DNA of 37,142 nucleotides from Anaerolineales bacterium UBA5797 (GTDB lineage Bacteria; Chloroflexota; Anaerolineae; Anaerolineales; Villigracilaceae), in NCBI GenBank assembly GCA_002418205.1, contig DIDP01000029.1:1-37142 (forward strand), written 5' to 3'. A program made the position numbers and the translations under genes. This document shows, in pieces, positions 37,096 to 37,142 of the stretch (position 1 is the first letter of the stretch; each line of letters opens with the position of its first letter). The notes beneath the pieces were generated by a model. It was not told the origin of the DNA. It saw only the letters and a program-made list of their open reading frames with translations, and did not search any database.

Positions 37096-37142
37096 GATCG
37101 TAAGTAATTCCAAAATTCAGGTTCTCTGGGATTTGCTGTGAT

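Noticed and set aside
37096..37142. Last 47 bases of the window.
   Set aside because: No gene start, hairpin or promoter could be supported in so short a stretch.

Overview
The window looks like chromosomal DNA of an uncultured Chloroflexota bacterium, most likely class Anaerolineae. This is inferred from overall gene style, from a GC content that looks mid-50s by eye, and from dense short palindromic repeats of the kind I associate with Anaerolineae genomes. No rRNA or other phylogenetic marker is present, so the placement is moderate confidence only.

Left part (1-10410), mixed metabolic genes. A tRNA-Val(UAC) lies on the minus strand, with a broken copy of its 5' half just upstream. Then come a fumarylacetoacetate-hydrolase-family enzyme and a hemerythrin-like protein, closed by a terminator. 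Next is a plus-strand group: cupin, GcvT-like folate-dependent methyltransferase, GNAT acetyltransferase and two tandem phytoene-desaturase-type FAD oxidoreductases. A shared hairpin terminator at 7317-7351 faces a minus-strand set: two-domain VOC dioxygenase-like protein, LUD protein and F420/NADP oxidoreductase-like protein. A TetR regulator is divergently transcribed from the last of these.

Right part (10534-37095), a 26.5 kb surface-polysaccharide locus entirely on the plus strand. It starts with a strong TTGACA/TATAAT promoter overlapped by a 17-bp palindrome and a winged-helix regulator. It continues with nucleotide-sugar genes (SDR epimerase, GDP-L-fucose synthase), an ABC exporter (Wzm/Wzt with a carbohydrate-binding tail), glycosyltransferases, two SAM methyltransferases, a PseB-type 4,6-dehydratase, an RmlD-like reductase, a NeuB-type nonulosonate synthase, an AAC(3)-fold acetyltransferase, a DUF4910 aminopeptidase-like protein, an SpsF-type cytidylyltransferase, a sulfotransferase, a Gfo/Idh/MocA dehydrogenase and a GT-C-type membrane protein. 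Together they suggest synthesis, decoration (methyl, sulfate, acidic sugar) and ABC export of an envelope glycan.

Almost every gene boundary in this locus carries a copy of one of two double-hairpin, REPIN-like repeat families. At least three genes take their stop codon and last residues from a repeat. A GIY-YIG nuclease gene sits between three copies of one family. Some repeats also lie in frame inside coding genes. A helically phased cluster of DnaA boxes lies at 21139-21264. No gap without a gene exceeds 300 bp; the longest (25829-26094) is filled by two repeat copies.
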